A stretch of DNA of 64,000 nucleotides. It comes from Terriglobia bacterium. GTDB taxonomy: Bacteria; Acidobacteriota; Terriglobia; JAJPHL01. The stretch lies in NCBI GenBank assembly GCA_021325275.1, contig JAJPHL010000030.1, forward strand, positions 1 to 64,000, read 5' to 3'. Positions 49,764-60,374 of this stretch are shown piece by piece. The notes beneath the pieces are model-generated. The model made no database searches. It was not told the origin of the DNA and was given only the letters and a program-made list of their open reading frames with translations. Both the position numbers and the translations under genes were made by a program. Position 1 is the first letter of the stretch. Each line of letters starts with the position of its first letter.

Positions 49764-51047
49764 ATGGATCAGCAGCCGAACACCGAGCCTCAGGCCCACC
49801 ACGTGTCCGAACGTCCGCCGCACGCAGTACGCCGCCGCAACCATTTCCTTACTTGGGTTGTGATCCTCTTGCTCGTCGCCGGCGGATATCTCTTCATCCA
49901 TCACCGGCGAGCCGAAGCTGCGTCGGAAAAAAAGCCCTCGACTCCACCGCCAACGCCGGTGGTCGCCGCGAAAGCAGTGCGCGGCAACATCGGCGTGTAT
50001 TTTACGGGACTCGGCGCGGTCACGCCGCTCTACACCGTCACCGTCAAGAGCCGCGTGGATGGTCAGTTGATGAAGGTCAATTACAAAGAAGGCGACATGG
50101 TGCATCGCGGGGACGTGCTCGCGGAAATCGACGAGCGTCCGTTTCAAGCGACGCTGATGCAGGCGCAAGGCGACCTGCTCAAGGATCAAGCGAACCTCGA
50201 GAACGCGCGCGTCGACCTGACGCGCTATGAAAACCTGGTGAAAACCAACGCCGCTCCCGAGCAGCAACTCGCTACGCAGCGGGCGGTTGTGAAGCAAGAC
50301 GAAGGACAAGTCAAGACCGACGAAGGAACAGTCGAGAGCGCCAAGGTGAATCTGGTCTATTGCAAGATCACGTCGCCGATGGATGGACGCGTCGGCCTGC
50401 GCCTGGTCGATCCCGGCAACATCGTGCAGACCGGCGACTCAACGGGGCTGCTCGTGATCACGCAAGTGCAGCCGATCAGTGTGATTTTCACTCTGGCCGA
50501 GGATCAACTGCCGGAAGTGGTGCACAAGCTGCACGCCGGGCAAGCGCTGCCGGTGGACGCCTACGACCGCGAGATGAAAAACAAGATTGCCGCGGGCCGC
50601 CTGATCGCGGTCGACAATCAAATCGACCAAAGCACCGGCACGCTCAAGCTGCGCGCGAATTTCGACAACAACAACGAGGCGCTCTTTCCGAATCAGTTTG
50701 TGAACGCGCGCCTGCTGGTGCAGGAAAAGAAAAACGTAATCCTGATTCCCACCGCGGCGGTGCAGCGCAGTTCGTCATCGACGTACGTCTACGTGGTGAA
50801 GCCGGATGCCACGCTCGACCAACGGCAAATCAAGCTCGGCACGCAGGAAGGCGATCAGTCGGAAGTCACCGAAGGCCTCGAGGAGGGTGATGTCGTGGTG
50901 ATGACCGGCGTCGACAAACTGCAAGAAGGAACCAAAGTCGCGGTGCATTTCCAGGGTGAAAAGGGCGAACCGGGCGCCACAGGTGGAACAGGCGCCGCCG
51001 GCGGCACCGGGAACAGCGGCGCGAAAAAAGGAAAAGGCCACAAGTGA
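49764..51047 (+). CDS. Periplasmic adaptor of an RND efflux pump (MdtA-like)
   Basis: From the ATG at 49764 the protein is 427 residues. One membrane anchor is near residues 30-48. The lipoyl/hairpin region follows: [20 protein letters not shown] (about 97), a coiled-coil hairpin (about 135-200) and [20 protein letters not shown]. The beta-barrel and membrane-proximal part complete the fold. The C-terminus carries a short collagen-like [13 protein letters not shown] stretch and a Lys-rich end. It bridges the inner-membrane pumps and the outer-membrane factor. Its stop overlaps the GTG start of the first pump gene (GTGA). Confidence 0.9.
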   Translation: MDQQPNTEPQAHHVSERPPHAVRRRNHFLTWVVILLLVAGGYLFIHHRRAEAASEKKPSTPPPTPVVAAKAVRGNIGVYFTGLGAVTPLYTVTVKSRVDGQLMKVNYKEGDMVHRGDVLAEIDERPFQATLMQAQGDLLKDQANLENARVDLTRYENLVKTNAAPEQQLATQRAVVKQDEGQVKTDEGTVESAKVNLVYCKITSPMDGRVGLRLVDPGNIVQTGDSTGLLVITQVQPISVIFTLAEDQLPEVVHKLHAGQALPVDAYDREMKNKIAAGRLIAVDNQIDQSTGTLKLRANFDNNNEALFPNQFVNARLLVQEKKNVILIPTAAVQRSSSSTYVYVVKPDATLDQRQIKLGTQEGDQSEVTEGLEEGDVVVMTGVDKLQEGTKVAVHFQGEKGEPGATGGTGAAGGTGNSGAKKGKGHK

Positions 51048-54000
51048 ATCCTTCCCGCACTTTCATCCTGCGGCCCATCGCCACCACGTTGTTGATGGTC
51101 GGCGTGCTGCTGGCGGGTGCGGTGGCGTACAAACAACTGCCCGTTTCCGCGTTGCCACAAGTCGATTACCCGATCATCCAGGTCATCACGTTTTATCCCG
51201 GCGCCAGTCCGGACGTCATGGCGTCTTCAGTGACCGCGCCGCTCGAGCGCCAGTTCGGACAGGTGCCGGGGCTCAAGCAAATGACCTCGACGAGCTCCGA
51301 GGGAAGTTCCGTCATCACCTTGGAATTTCAGTTGAGCTTGAACATCGACGTGGCGGAGCAGGAAGTGCAGCAATCGATCAACGCGTCGGGATCGTACCTG
51401 CCGGCCGATTTGCCGACCCCTCCGCTTTACGCGAAAACCAATCCCGCCGACACTCCAATCCTGACGTTGGCGCTTAGTTCGAAAGACATTCCTCTCTCGA
51501 GAGTGGAGGATCTGGCCGATACGCGTCTCGCTCCGAAGATCTCGCAGCTTCCCGGCGTGGGATTGGTCAGCATCAGCGGCGGACAGAAGCCCGCGGTGCG
51601 GATTCAAGCGAATCCCACGGCGCTGGCGTCGTACGGGATGAACTTCGAAGATTTGCGCAGCGCGTTAATCGCCGCGAACGTGAATCAAGCCAAGGGCAAC
51701 TTCGACGGCGCGCATCAAGCGTACCAAATCGGCGCCAACGATCAGTTGCTCTCCAGCGCCGATTACGCGCCGCTAATCGTCGCCTATCGCAACGGCGCGC
51801 CGATCAAACTCACCGACGTGGCCAACGTTGTGGACGGAATCGAAAACTTAAAGCAAGCGGCGTGGATGAACGAAACGTCGGCCGTGATCATGAACATCCA
51901 GCGCCAGCCCGGCGCCAACATCATCGCGGTGGTGGATCAAATCAAGTCGCTGTTGCCGCAGCTCACCTCGACCTTACCGCCCAGCGTACACGTGGAAACC
52001 CTCACCGATCGAACCAACACGATCCGCGCTTCGGTCAGCGACGTGGAATTCGAGTTGATGCTGACGGTCGTGCTGGTGGTCGCGGTGATTTTCGTTTTCC
52101 TGCGTAACGTTTCCGCGACGATCATCCCGAGCGTCGCCGTGCCGCTCTCGCTCGTCGGAACGTTCGGCGTGATGTACCTCTTGGGATTCAGTTTGAACAA
52201 CCTTTCGCTGATGGCCCTTACGATTTCCGCCGGATTCGTGGTGGACGACGCCATCGTGATGATCGAAAACATCGTGCGCTACATCGAGGAAGGCGAAGCG
52301 CCGCTCGAGGCGGCTTTGAAAGGCGCGGGACAGATCGGATTTACGATCGTGTCGCTGACTATTTCGTTGATCGCGGTGCTGATTCCGCTGCTTTTCATGG
52401 GCGATATTGTCGGCCGGCTCTTCCGCGAATTTGCCGTCACGCTCAGCGCCACCATTTTGATTTCAGCTTTCGTCTCGCTGACGCTCACACCGATGATGTG
52501 CGCGAAACTTTTGAAGGCGCACAAAAAAGGGGAGGAAGGCCGCTTCTACCGGTGGTCCGAGAATGCCTTCAACCAGATTATCGAGTTCTATGGGCGCACG
52601 CTGAATTGGGTTCTCGGGTGGCAGACCATGACGCTCTTCGTCGCGCTTGGCACCCTGGTGCTCACCGTGCTTCTCTTCATCTGGATTCCCAAGGGGTTTT
52701 TTCCGATTCAAGACACCGGCGTGATTCAAGGCGTGTCGGAAGCCGCGGAATCCGTTTCGTTTCCGGAGATGGCCGAGCGTCAGCAGGCTTTGGCGAGCGT
52801 GATTCTGAAAGATCCGGCGGTGGAGAGCCTCTCGTCGTTCATCGGAATCGACGGAACGAATACCACGCTCAACAGCGGCCGCATTTTGATTAACCTGAAG
52901 GATCGCAGCAACCGCAGCGTGACGGCCAGCGACGTGATCCGCCGCTTGCAGCCGGAACTCGACAAGGTGCAGGGAATCACGCTGTTCATGCAGCCGGTGC
53001 AGGACATTTCGGTGGAAGATCGCGTCAGCCGGACGCAATTTCAGTACACGCTGGAGGATCCCAACACCGATGAGCTGAACGAGTACGCGCCCAAAATGCT
53101 GGCGCGTCTGAAACAGATGCCGGAACTGAGCGACGTGGCCAGCGACCAGCAAACGCGCGGCATTCGCTCCACGCTGGTGGTGGACCGCAACACGGCGGCG
53201 CGCTTCGGCATCAACATGTCGACGATCGATCAGACGCTGTACGACGCGTACGGACAACGCCAAGTGTCGACGATCTTCACGCAGTTGAACCAATACCACG
53301 TAGTGCTCGAAACGATGCCGGACTTCCGCAAGAATCCGCTCGACCTGCGCGATCTATTCATTCGCACCGGCACGACGGCGTCCGCATCGGCGGGTCCCGC
53401 GGCCGCGACGATGCCGGTGGCGAATGCGGCGAGCGGCAGCGCGTCGACCGCGTCGTCAGCCGCTGGGTCCGGTCCGGGATCGGGTGCGGCGATTGGCTCG
53501 GCGTTGCTCGGTCCCAACGGCAACCAAATTCCGCTGCACGTGTTCTCGCACGTGGAAACGGCCAACGTGCCGATCACCGTGAATCACCAAGGACAGTTTC
53601 CCGTCGTCACGCTGTCGTTCAATCTTGCTCCGAACGCCGCGCTGGGTGAAGCGATCACCGCCGTCGACAAGGTAAAGCAAGACCTGAAACTGCCCGAGAG
53701 CATCCAAGCGGCATTTCAGGGCACGGCGGAGGCGTTTCAAGCATCGCTGGCGAATGAACCGGTCCTGATTGCCGCGGCGGTGATCACGGTTTATCTCGTG
53801 CTCGGCGTTTTGTACGAAAGCTACATCCATCCGGTGACGATTCTCTCGACGCTGCCGTCGGCGGGTGTGGGCGCGCTGCTCGCGCTGATCGTCACGGGAA
53901 ACGCCTTCAGCGTGATTGCGCTCATTGGAATCGTGCTGTTGATCGGCATCGTGAAAAAGAACGCCATCATGATGATCGACTTCGCGCTCGACGCCGAACG

Positions 54001-54331
54001 GAATCAAGGGATGGAACCGCGCGAAGCGATTTATCAGGCGTCGTTGCTGCGCTTCCGTCCGATCATGATGACCACCATGGCCGCCCTGTTCGGCGCGGTG
54101 CCGCTGGCGTTGGGCACAGGCACGGGATCGGAATTGCGGCGTCCCCTGGGCATTTCCATCATCGGCGGATTGCTGATCAGCCAGTTGTTGACGCTTTACA
54201 CGACGCCGGTGATCTACTTGTGGTTCGATCGCCTGGCGATCCGCTTCGGTCGCCGCAAGAATGATTCGGGACCGGAGCATCCCCAGTTGCCTCCAGGCGG
54301 CGAGCCGCCGAAATTGTTGCCGGCACAATAA
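51044..54331 (+). CDS. RND multidrug efflux transporter (MdtB-like)
   Basis: The gene starts with GTG at 51044, overlapping the adaptor stop, and encodes 1095 residues. The RND layout is seen: TM1 ([20 protein letters not shown]), a large porter loop with [14 protein letters not shown], a TM2-6 block with [14 protein letters not shown] (proton-relay Asp pair), a second porter loop, and TM8-12 with [17 protein letters not shown] and [17 protein letters not shown]. It is about 60 residues longer than its neighbour. The excess is a low-complexity Ala/Gly/Ser/Thr stretch at about 779-825 in the second porter loop. In MdtABC systems two different RND pumps assemble as heterotrimers. Confidence 0.93.
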   Translation: MNPSRTFILRPIATTLLMVGVLLAGAVAYKQLPVSALPQVDYPIIQVITFYPGASPDVMASSVTAPLERQFGQVPGLKQMTSTSSEGSSVITLEFQLSLNIDVAEQEVQQSINASGSYLPADLPTPPLYAKTNPADTPILTLALSSKDIPLSRVEDLADTRLAPKISQLPGVGLVSISGGQKPAVRIQANPTALASYGMNFEDLRSALIAANVNQAKGNFDGAHQAYQIGANDQLLSSADYAPLIVAYRNGAPIKLTDVANVVDGIENLKQAAWMNETSAVIMNIQRQPGANIIAVVDQIKSLLPQLTSTLPPSVHVETLTDRTNTIRASVSDVEFELMLTVVLVVAVIFVFLRNVSATIIPSVAVPLSLVGTFGVMYLLGFSLNNLSLMALTISAGFVVDDAIVMIENIVRYIEEGEAPLEAALKGAGQIGFTIVSLTISLIAVLIPLLFMGDIVGRLFREFAVTLSATILISAFVSLTLTPMMCAKLLKAHKKGEEGRFYRWSENAFNQIIEFYGRTLNWVLGWQTMTLFVALGTLVLTVLLFIWIPKGFFPIQDTGVIQGVSEAAESVSFPEMAERQQALASVILKDPAVESLSSFIGIDGTNTTLNSGRILINLKDRSNRSVTASDVIRRLQPELDKVQGITLFMQPVQDISVEDRVSRTQFQYTLEDPNTDELNEYAPKMLARLKQMPELSDVASDQQTRGIRSTLVVDRNTAARFGINMSTIDQTLYDAYGQRQVSTIFTQLNQYHVVLETMPDFRKNPLDLRDLFIRTGTTASASAGPAAATMPVANAASGSASTASSAAGSGPGSGAAIGSALLGPNGNQIPLHVFSHVETANVPITVNHQGQFPVVTLSFNLAPNAALGEAITAVDKVKQDLKLPESIQAAFQGTAEAFQASLANEPVLIAAAVITVYLVLGVLYESYIHPVTILSTLPSAGVGALLALIVTGNAFSVIALIGIVLLIGIVKKNAIMMIDFALDAERNQGMEPREAIYQASLLRFRPIMMTTMAALFGAVPLALGTGTGSELRRPLGISIIGGLLISQLLTLYTTPVIYLWFDRLAIRFGRRKNDSGPEHPQLPPGGEPPKLLPAQ

Positions 54332-54334
54332 GCA

Positions 54335-57300
54335 ATGAACGTATCGGATCCATTCATTCGCCGCCCGACAGCCACAACGCTGCTTGTGGTCGCGATCATT
54401 TTGGCCGGCGCGGTTGCGTATCGTTTGTTGCCGGTGTCGCCGCTTCCGCAAGTGGATTTTCCGACCATTTCGGTGAATGCGGGACTGCCCGGTGCGAGTC
54501 CCGATATCACCGCGTCGTCGATGGCCACGCCGCTGGAACGCCAGTTTTCGCACATTGCGGCCGTCACGGAAATGTCCTCGACCAGTTCGCTCGGATCCAC
54601 CGGCATCACGCTGCAATTCGACCTGAATCGCAATATCGACGCGGCGGCGCGCGACGTTTTGGCGGCGATCAACGCGGCGCGCGGCAACTTGCCGGCGAAT
54701 CTGCCGAACAATCCCACGTATCGCAAGGTGAATCCCGCCGACAGTCCCATCATGTTGCTCGCGCTGACCTCTTCGGTGCTTTCGCGCGGTCAGATGTACG
54801 ACGCGGCGTCGACGGTGCTGGCGCAGAAGCTCGCGCAAACGCCCGGTGTGGGACAAGTCACCGTCGGCGGAAGTTCGCTACCCAGCGTGCGAATCGAACT
54901 GAATCCGCAGAGTCTGGAAAAGTACGGCATCGGACTGGAGCAAGTTCGCGCGGTATTGAACAGCGCCAACGCCAATACGCCCAAAGGATATATGTACGAC
55001 GCGCGCCAAACGTGGCAGGTGGGCGCGAACGATCAGCTCTTCAAGGCCGCCGACTACGCGCCGCTGGTAGTTGCGTATCAGAAAGGCGCGGCGGTGCACG
55101 TGTCCGACGTGGGAGTGGCGCAAGACGCCGTGGAAGATTTGCGCAACGCAGGATACGCCAACGGCAGACCGTCGGTGTTGGTGATCATCTTCCGTCAACC
55201 GGGCGCCAACATCATCGAAACGGTGGATCACATCAACCAAGTGCTGCCGCAACTGAAGGCCGCGATTTCCTCGAACATCGACGTGCGCGTGGCCATGAAT
55301 CAAACCGTGACGATCCGCGCGTCGCTGCTGGATACGGAACGCACGCTGATTATCGCGGTGATTCTTGTGATCCTGGTGGTCTTCGCCTTCCTGCGAAATC
55401 TTTGGACCACGTTTATTCCCAGCGTCGCCGTGCCCGTGTCGCTCATCGGGACCTTTGGCGTGATGTACCTGCTGGGTTATAGCCTCGACAATCTGTCGCT
55501 GATGGCGTTGACCATCTCCACCGGATTCGTGGTCGACGACGCGATCGTGGTGATCGAAAACATCAGCCGCTATCTGGAGATGGGACTGCAGCCGTTCGAG
55601 GCGGCGCTGAAGGGCGCGCACGAAATCGGGTCGACCGTGTTCACGATCAGCGTGTCGCTTGTGGCCGTGTTCATTCCGCTGTTGCTGATGGGCGGAATCA
55701 TCGGGCGCTTATTCCGCGAATTCGCCGTGACGCTTTCCGTGGCGATTCTCGTGTCGATGGTGGTTTCGCTGACCGCGACGCCAATGATGTGCGCGCACTT
55801 GCTAAGCGAACACAAAGAGCACGGCAAGATCTACCAATGGAGCGAGCGCGCATTTCAGTGGATTGTGGATCAGTACGCGCGTACGTTGCGCGTCGCACTC
55901 CGCTTCGCTCCCGTGACGCTAGGGATTTTGATCGCCACCATCGCGCTGAACGTTTATCTGTTCATCTACGTTCCCAAGGGGTTTTTCCCGCAGCAGGATA
56001 ACGGCCGCTTGCAAGGATCGATCCAAGCGGATCAAGACACCTCGTTTCAGGCGATGGACAAAATCCTGCAAGAAATGATGGCGGTGATCGACAAAGATCC
56101 CGCCGTGGACACTGTGAATGGATTCACGGGCGGATCGAACACCAATACCGCGCGCATGTTCATTTCGCTCAAGCCGCTGGAGGAGCGCAAGATTGCGGCG
56201 GATCTGGTAATCCAACGGCTGCGCCCGAAATTGGCGCGCGTCCCGGGCGCCACGCTGTACCTGCAAGCGGCGCAGGACTTGCGCGTTGGCGGACGGCAGA
56301 GCAACGCGCAATATCAGTACACGATGCGCGGCGACAACGTTCCCGACCTGATGACGTTTGCGCCAAAAATGCTGCAAAAGCTGAAAGGGCTGCGGATGAT
56401 CGTGGACGTGAACAGCGATCAACAGGATCGCGGCTTGCAGCAGATGATCACTTACGATCGTCGCACAGCGTCGCGCTTCGGAATCACGCCGCAATTGATC
56501 GACGCCACGCTCTACGACGCGTTCGGGCAGCGCCCCGTCTCCACGATGTACTCGACGCTGAATCAATACCACGTGGTCATGGAAGCCGCGCCGCAGTATT
56601 GGAACAATCCACTTTTCCTGCGGCAAATCTACGTGCGTTCGCCGGCGGGAAAGAGTGTTCCGCTGGCGGCGTTCTCGCGTTGGGAGCCGGTCACCGCGCC
56701 CTTGACCGTGAATCACGACGGATTATTTCCGGCCGTGACCGTTTCCTTCAACTTGGTTCCCGGTATCGCGCTGGGCGACGCCGTCAACGCCATCAACGCC
56801 GCAAGCGTGCAACTCGGCCAGCCGAACACGATCCACACGGAGTTTGCCGGAACAGCGCAGGCATATGAGGAGGCGCTCGGGAATGAAAAGTATTTGGTGG
56901 CGGCGGCGCTGGCCACGGTGTACATCGTTCTTGGCGTCTTGTACGAGAGCTACGTGCATCCCATCACGATTTTGTTGAGCCTGCCTTCGGCGAGCGTCGG
57001 TGCGCTGCTGGCGTTGCTGATCACGAAGACGGATCTCAGCATCATCGCGCTGATCGGAATCATCCTGCTGATTGTCATCGTGAAGAAGAACGCCATCATG
57101 ATGATCGATTTCGCGCTCGCCGCCGAGCGAAACGAGCACAAGAGTTCGCGCGACGCCATTTTCGAAGCGTCGATGCTGCGCTTCCGTCCGATTCTGATGA
57201 CCACGATGGCGGCGCTGCTCGGCGCGCTTCCGTTGGCGATGGGCTCCGGCACAGGATCGGAGTTGCGCCGCCCGCTCGGCATCGCGATTATCGGAGGCTT

Positions 57301-57433
57301 GATCATGAGCCAAGTGCAAACGCTCTACACCACACCGGTGGTTTATCTGTACTTCGACCGCCTGCAAACGTGGCGCGAGCGGCGGCGTGCGGCGAGCGGA
57401 GAAGGTCCGGCACCTGCGGAGTCCCCGGCATAG
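54335..57433 (+). CDS. RND multidrug efflux transporter (MdtC-like)
   Basis: The 1032-residue protein begins MNVSDPFIRRPTATTLLVVA 3 bp after the stop of the first pump. The same RND landmarks are present: [17 protein letters not shown] in TM4 and [17 protein letters not shown] in TM10, with a porter domain of normal length. Its lack of the insert and its sequence difference from the first pump fit the MdtB/MdtC pattern of a mixed trimer that exports drugs, bile-salt-like compounds or siderophores. The outer-membrane gene starts 2 bp after its stop. Confidence 0.93.
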   Translation: MNVSDPFIRRPTATTLLVVAIILAGAVAYRLLPVSPLPQVDFPTISVNAGLPGASPDITASSMATPLERQFSHIAAVTEMSSTSSLGSTGITLQFDLNRNIDAAARDVLAAINAARGNLPANLPNNPTYRKVNPADSPIMLLALTSSVLSRGQMYDAASTVLAQKLAQTPGVGQVTVGGSSLPSVRIELNPQSLEKYGIGLEQVRAVLNSANANTPKGYMYDARQTWQVGANDQLFKAADYAPLVVAYQKGAAVHVSDVGVAQDAVEDLRNAGYANGRPSVLVIIFRQPGANIIETVDHINQVLPQLKAAISSNIDVRVAMNQTVTIRASLLDTERTLIIAVILVILVVFAFLRNLWTTFIPSVAVPVSLIGTFGVMYLLGYSLDNLSLMALTISTGFVVDDAIVVIENISRYLEMGLQPFEAALKGAHEIGSTVFTISVSLVAVFIPLLLMGGIIGRLFREFAVTLSVAILVSMVVSLTATPMMCAHLLSEHKEHGKIYQWSERAFQWIVDQYARTLRVALRFAPVTLGILIATIALNVYLFIYVPKGFFPQQDNGRLQGSIQADQDTSFQAMDKILQEMMAVIDKDPAVDTVNGFTGGSNTNTARMFISLKPLEERKIAADLVIQRLRPKLARVPGATLYLQAAQDLRVGGRQSNAQYQYTMRGDNVPDLMTFAPKMLQKLKGLRMIVDVNSDQQDRGLQQMITYDRRTASRFGITPQLIDATLYDAFGQRPVSTMYSTLNQYHVVMEAAPQYWNNPLFLRQIYVRSPAGKSVPLAAFSRWEPVTAPLTVNHDGLFPAVTVSFNLVPGIALGDAVNAINAASVQLGQPNTIHTEFAGTAQAYEEALGNEKYLVAAALATVYIVLGVLYESYVHPITILLSLPSASVGALLALLITKTDLSIIALIGIILLIVIVKKNAIMMIDFALAAERNEHKSSRDAIFEASMLRFRPILMTTMAALLGALPLAMGSGTGSELRRPLGIAIIGGLIMSQVQTLYTTPVVYLYFDRLQTWRERRRAASGEGPAPAESPA

Positions 57434-57435
57434 TC

Positions 57436-58884
57436 ATGAAAGTAAGGATGGCACTTCTCGTGAGTTTCGTCGCCGCAGCGACCGGCTGCATGGTGGGACC
57501 GAAGTATTCGCGGCCCGCCGCGCCCGCGCCGGCGGCATACCGCGAGCCGCCGCCGGAAGGTTGGAAAGAGTCGCAGCCGGACGACGGAAAAATCCGTGGG
57601 AAATGGTGGGAGATGTTCGACGACGCCGGCTTGAACGCGCTCGAAGAACAAGTCAGCATCTCGAATCAGAATGTGCTCGCGGCCGAAGCGCAATATCGCG
57701 CCGCGCGCGACGCCGTGCGCATCGCGCGAGCGAACCTGTTTCCTGCGATCAACACGACTCCTTCGATCACCAATACGGGGTCGGGTCACACCACAACGGC
57801 CACCGGCGGGTCGGCCGGCGGCGCGCGCACCAGCACAACGTATTCATTGCCGTTTGAGTTGTCGTATCAAGCCGACGTTTGGGGATCGATCCGCCGGAGC
57901 GTCCACACGGCCGCCGACGTCGCGCAGGCGAGCAACGCGCAGTTGGAAAACGCCAAACTGACGTATCAAGCCGCGCTCGCCGAAGATTATTTCCTGCTGC
58001 GCGAGTCGCGCTCGGATCAGGAACTGCTCGAAAAAACCGTCACGGCATATCAGGACTTTGTCGATCTGACGAACAATCGTTTCAAATACGGAGTCGCTTC
58101 GGGCGCCGACGTTGCTTCGGCGGAAACGCTGCTTTACAACGCCAAAACGCAGTTGATCGACTTGGAAATCGCGCGAACGCAATTCGAGCACGCCATTTCC
58201 ATTTTGATCGGCAAACCGCCCACCGATATTCCGAGCGCTCCTCTGGTTGTAAAAGAGCCGCCGCAGGTGCCCGTCGCCGTGCCCTCGGCGCTACTCGAGC
58301 GGCGTCCCGACATCGCCGCGGCGGAACGGCAGATGGCCGCTGCCAACGAACAAATCGGAATCGCGATGGTGGCGTATTATCCCGCCGTGAACATCAGCGC
58401 GTCCGCGGGACTCACGAGCAATAGCTTCACGCAATGGTTCACCTGGCCCAGCCGTTTCTGGAGCGTGGGCACGTCGGCGGCGGAAACGCTCTTCGACGCC
58501 GGAAAGCGACGCGCGCAGGTGGCGCAAGCGCGCGATTTGTACAACGCGGAAATCGCCGCGTACCGGCAGACCGTACTAACCGCGTTTCAACAGGTGGAAG
58601 ATCACATGGCGGCGCTGCGCGTTCTGGAGAACGAAGCGAAAATGCAAGCCAACTCCGTCGCCGCCGCCGACAAAGCGCTCGCCATCGTGATGGATCAATA
58701 CAAAAACGGCACCGCCGACTACTTGATGGTGATCACCGCGCAAGCCGCGTCACTCGCCGCGCATCGCGCTGCACTCGATCTTCTTGGGCAGCGCATGACC
58801 ACCGATGTCCTTTTGATCGAAGCACTCGGCGGGGGTTGGGACGCCTCACAACTGCCCAGCGAGAAAAGTCTGGTCGCGCGTTAG
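57436..58884 (+). CDS. Outer-membrane efflux factor, NodT/TolC family lipoprotein
   Basis: From the ATG at 57436 the protein has 482 residues. The signal ends at a lipobox (AAATGC), so the mature N-terminus is probably acylated. The two TolC-type repeats are visible: LEEQVSISNQNVLAAEAQYR near 77 and IAAAERQMAAANEQIGIAMV near 310, each leading to long helices. YFLLRESRSDQELLEKTV and YRQTVLTAFQQVEDHMAAL are the helical hairpins. It forms the trimeric exit duct for the pump pair. It completes the operon adaptor-pump-pump-duct; no local regulator gene is present. Confidence 0.92.
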   Translation: MKVRMALLVSFVAAATGCMVGPKYSRPAAPAPAAYREPPPEGWKESQPDDGKIRGKWWEMFDDAGLNALEEQVSISNQNVLAAEAQYRAARDAVRIARANLFPAINTTPSITNTGSGHTTTATGGSAGGARTSTTYSLPFELSYQADVWGSIRRSVHTAADVAQASNAQLENAKLTYQAALAEDYFLLRESRSDQELLEKTVTAYQDFVDLTNNRFKYGVASGADVASAETLLYNAKTQLIDLEIARTQFEHAISILIGKPPTDIPSAPLVVKEPPQVPVAVPSALLERRPDIAAAERQMAAANEQIGIAMVAYYPAVNISASAGLTSNSFTQWFTWPSRFWSVGTSAAETLFDAGKRRAQVAQARDLYNAEIAAYRQTVLTAFQQVEDHMAALRVLENEAKMQANSVAAADKALAIVMDQYKNGTADYLMVITAQAASLAAHRAALDLLGQRMTTDVLLIEALGGGWDASQLPSEKSLVAR

Positions 58885-58926
58885 CGCGCCATCGAAGTCC
58901 GCTAGCGCGCCATCATCGATGTCCGC
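58882..58926. repeat. Tandem repeat overlapping the end of the efflux operon
   Basis: TAGCGCGCCATCGAAGTCCGC at 58882-58902 is followed directly by TAGCGCGCCATCATCGATGT plus CCGC at 58903-58926. A partial third copy (TAACGC) begins after that. The first copy includes the stop codon of the outer-membrane factor gene. Confidence 0.65.
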
Positions 58927-58994
58927 TAACGCTTGAAAACTGACGGCTTCCCGCGCGCTGTACCCATTGCCTGCCGAACTGCGTCTCATCCGGT

Positions 58995-59003
58995 AGGAGG
59001 TGA
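58995..59003 (+). promoter_or_regulatory. Very strong Shine-Dalgarno before the small secreted protein
   Basis: AGGAGGTGA, nearly the full anti-16S complement, lies 3 bases before the ATG at 59007. It supports high expression of the short gene that follows. Confidence 0.75.
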
Positions 59004-59006
59004 CAT

Positions 59007-59309
59007 ATGAAGCTCAGCAAAACGTTACTTCCCATGCTGGTCTTCGGCGGATTGCTCCTTGACGGCGGCGCGTTGAACGCGCAACGTCATCGACTTTCGA
59101 TCGGAGTCGGCATCGGCGGCCCGCCGCCGGTAGTGTACGCTACCCCTAGCCCGGGACCCGGCTACGTCTGGGTCGACCCGTACTGGGATAATGGCGTCTG
59201 GGTGAATGGCTATTGGAGAGCGCCGGTCTACGGCGGCTTTTACTATGGCCACGGACCCCACTACTACCATCACGGCTACTACGGCCGCCATGGGCGCTGG
59301 CACCGTTAG
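59007..59309 (+). CDS. YXWGXW-type small secreted protein
   Basis: The 100-residue protein has the signal MKLSKTLLPMLVFGGLLLDG. The mature part is rich in Tyr, Gly, His, Pro and Trp, with PGYVWVDPYWDNGVWVNGYW, then APVYGGFYYGHGP and a His/Tyr/Gly-rich end. This resembles the YXWGXW repeat family of small exported proteins. It could bind metal through its histidines. The function is not established. Confidence 0.75.
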   Translation: MKLSKTLLPMLVFGGLLLDGGALNAQRHRLSIGVGIGGPPPVVYATPSPGPGYVWVDPYWDNGVWVNGYWRAPVYGGFYYGHGPHYYHHGYYGRHGRWHR

Positions 59310-59389
59310 CTGGTAGGTAAGGCTAACGTAAAAAACGCTAACCGGTAAAGGAAACCGGTAGCGAAACGAGATCGCCAGTTGCCAACGAA

Positions 59390-59444
59390 CGGACGGCTGC
59401 TGGAGGGAGGACCAGCAACCGTCCGATTCGTTCACTATCCTCCC
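59390..59444 (+). other. Predicted H-type RNA pseudoknot upstream of the TIGR03435 gene
   Basis: A 14-base arm at 59390-59403 (CGGACGGCTGCTGG) pairs with 59412-59425 with one G-U-type mismatch, leaving the loop AGGGAGGA at 59404-59411. The loop bases GGGAGGA (59405-59411) are exactly complementary to TCCTCCC at 59438-59444, 13 bases after the stem. This would close a pseudoknot. CGAA/TTCG outside the stem can extend it. It lies in the leader of the TIGR03435 gene. The purine loop looks like a Shine-Dalgarno, so it could be a translational switch; that part is inference. Confidence 0.5.
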
Positions 59445-59501
59445 AGTCTTTTTTCGACTTCCCCAGGACGATTTCGCGGCCTGCGGCGTCTATACGGATG
59501 T

Positions 59502-60356
59502 ATGAGGAACCGCATGTGCCTCGCACTTCTCGCTCTGGCCGTTAGTGTCTCCGCACAATCCGCGCCGCCGTCATTTCAAGTCGCCTCCATCAAGGCAAAC
59601 AACGAGCATCCTCCGCGCCGCATCGCGCGTCCTTTGCCCGCCGGATACACGGCGGAGAACGCCTCGCTGAAGATGCTCATCACGAATGCTTACAGCCTTC
59701 AATCATTTCAGTTGATCGGCGGCCCGGCGTGGATGGAGGCGGACGGTTATGACATCACGGCAAAATCCGACACCGCCATCGACCGCGCGACGGCGCTCCA
59801 GATGCTGCAAGTGCTGCTGGCCGAACGTTTCGCCTTGAAGGTCCACCGCGAGACCAAAGAGTTGCCCGTCTATGAATTGACCATCGCCAAGGGAGGACCG
59901 AAACTTCCGCCATCGAAGGAGGGAAGTTGCATCGCGGCTCCCGCCAACGGCGGACCGATGCCTCCGCCCGGGCCCGGGCAGCCACCGGCACTGCGCTGCG
60001 GTAACGCATTGATCGGATTCTCGGGAACGGTGGCAGGTGGAAAACTGAAAATGGCCGATCTCGTCCGGACCCTCGCCAACATTATGGGACGGCCGGTTGT
60101 AGATCACACTGGATTTACCGACGAGTTCGATCTGAAGTTGAGCTTCTCGCCCGATCAAGCAACGGAGGGAATGGCGATGCCAGTCGGCATGGCGACTCCT
60201 CCGGGAGTCGCGCCCGGCAGCATGCCTCCGAGCGATTCCGATCGCCCGTCGATCTTCGCGGCGCTGCAGGAACAGCTCGGCCTGAAGCTTTCGTCCGCTA
60301 AGGGTCCGGTGGAAGTGCTGGTCGTCGATCACGTCGAACGTCCGAGCGCGAATTGA
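59502..60356 (+). CDS. TIGR03435-family secreted protein
   Basis: From the ATG at 59502 the protein is 284 residues with the signal MRNRMCLALLALAVSVSAQ. The family signature is PPSFQVASIKANN, then LKMLITNAYSLQSFQLIGGP and GGPAWMEADGYDITAKSD. LLAERFALKVHRETKELPVY follows, with DLVRTLANIMGRPVVDHTGF near 195. This family is expanded in soil acidobacteria and has no known activity. It is sometimes found beside BlaR1-type M56 peptidases, but none is visible here. The convergent kinase gene ends 18 bp beyond. Confidence 0.92.
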   Translation: MRNRMCLALLALAVSVSAQSAPPSFQVASIKANNEHPPRRIARPLPAGYTAENASLKMLITNAYSLQSFQLIGGPAWMEADGYDITAKSDTAIDRATALQMLQVLLAERFALKVHRETKELPVYELTIAKGGPKLPPSKEGSCIAAPANGGPMPPPGPGQPPALRCGNALIGFSGTVAGGKLKMADLVRTLANIMGRPVVDHTGFTDEFDLKLSFSPDQATEGMAMPVGMATPPGVAPGSMPPSDSDRPSIFAALQEQLGLKLSSAKGPVEVLVVDHVERPSAN

Positions 60357-60374
60357 TTGTTCAAAGAGCGCACA

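Noticed and set aside
53456-54856. 466-codon open frame on the minus strand
   Set aside because: It is antisense to the two RND pumps and Arg/His-rich without domains.
59304-59328. Terminator after the small secreted protein
   Set aside because: CGTTAGC/GCTAACG can pair, but an A-run follows on the plus strand instead of a T-run.
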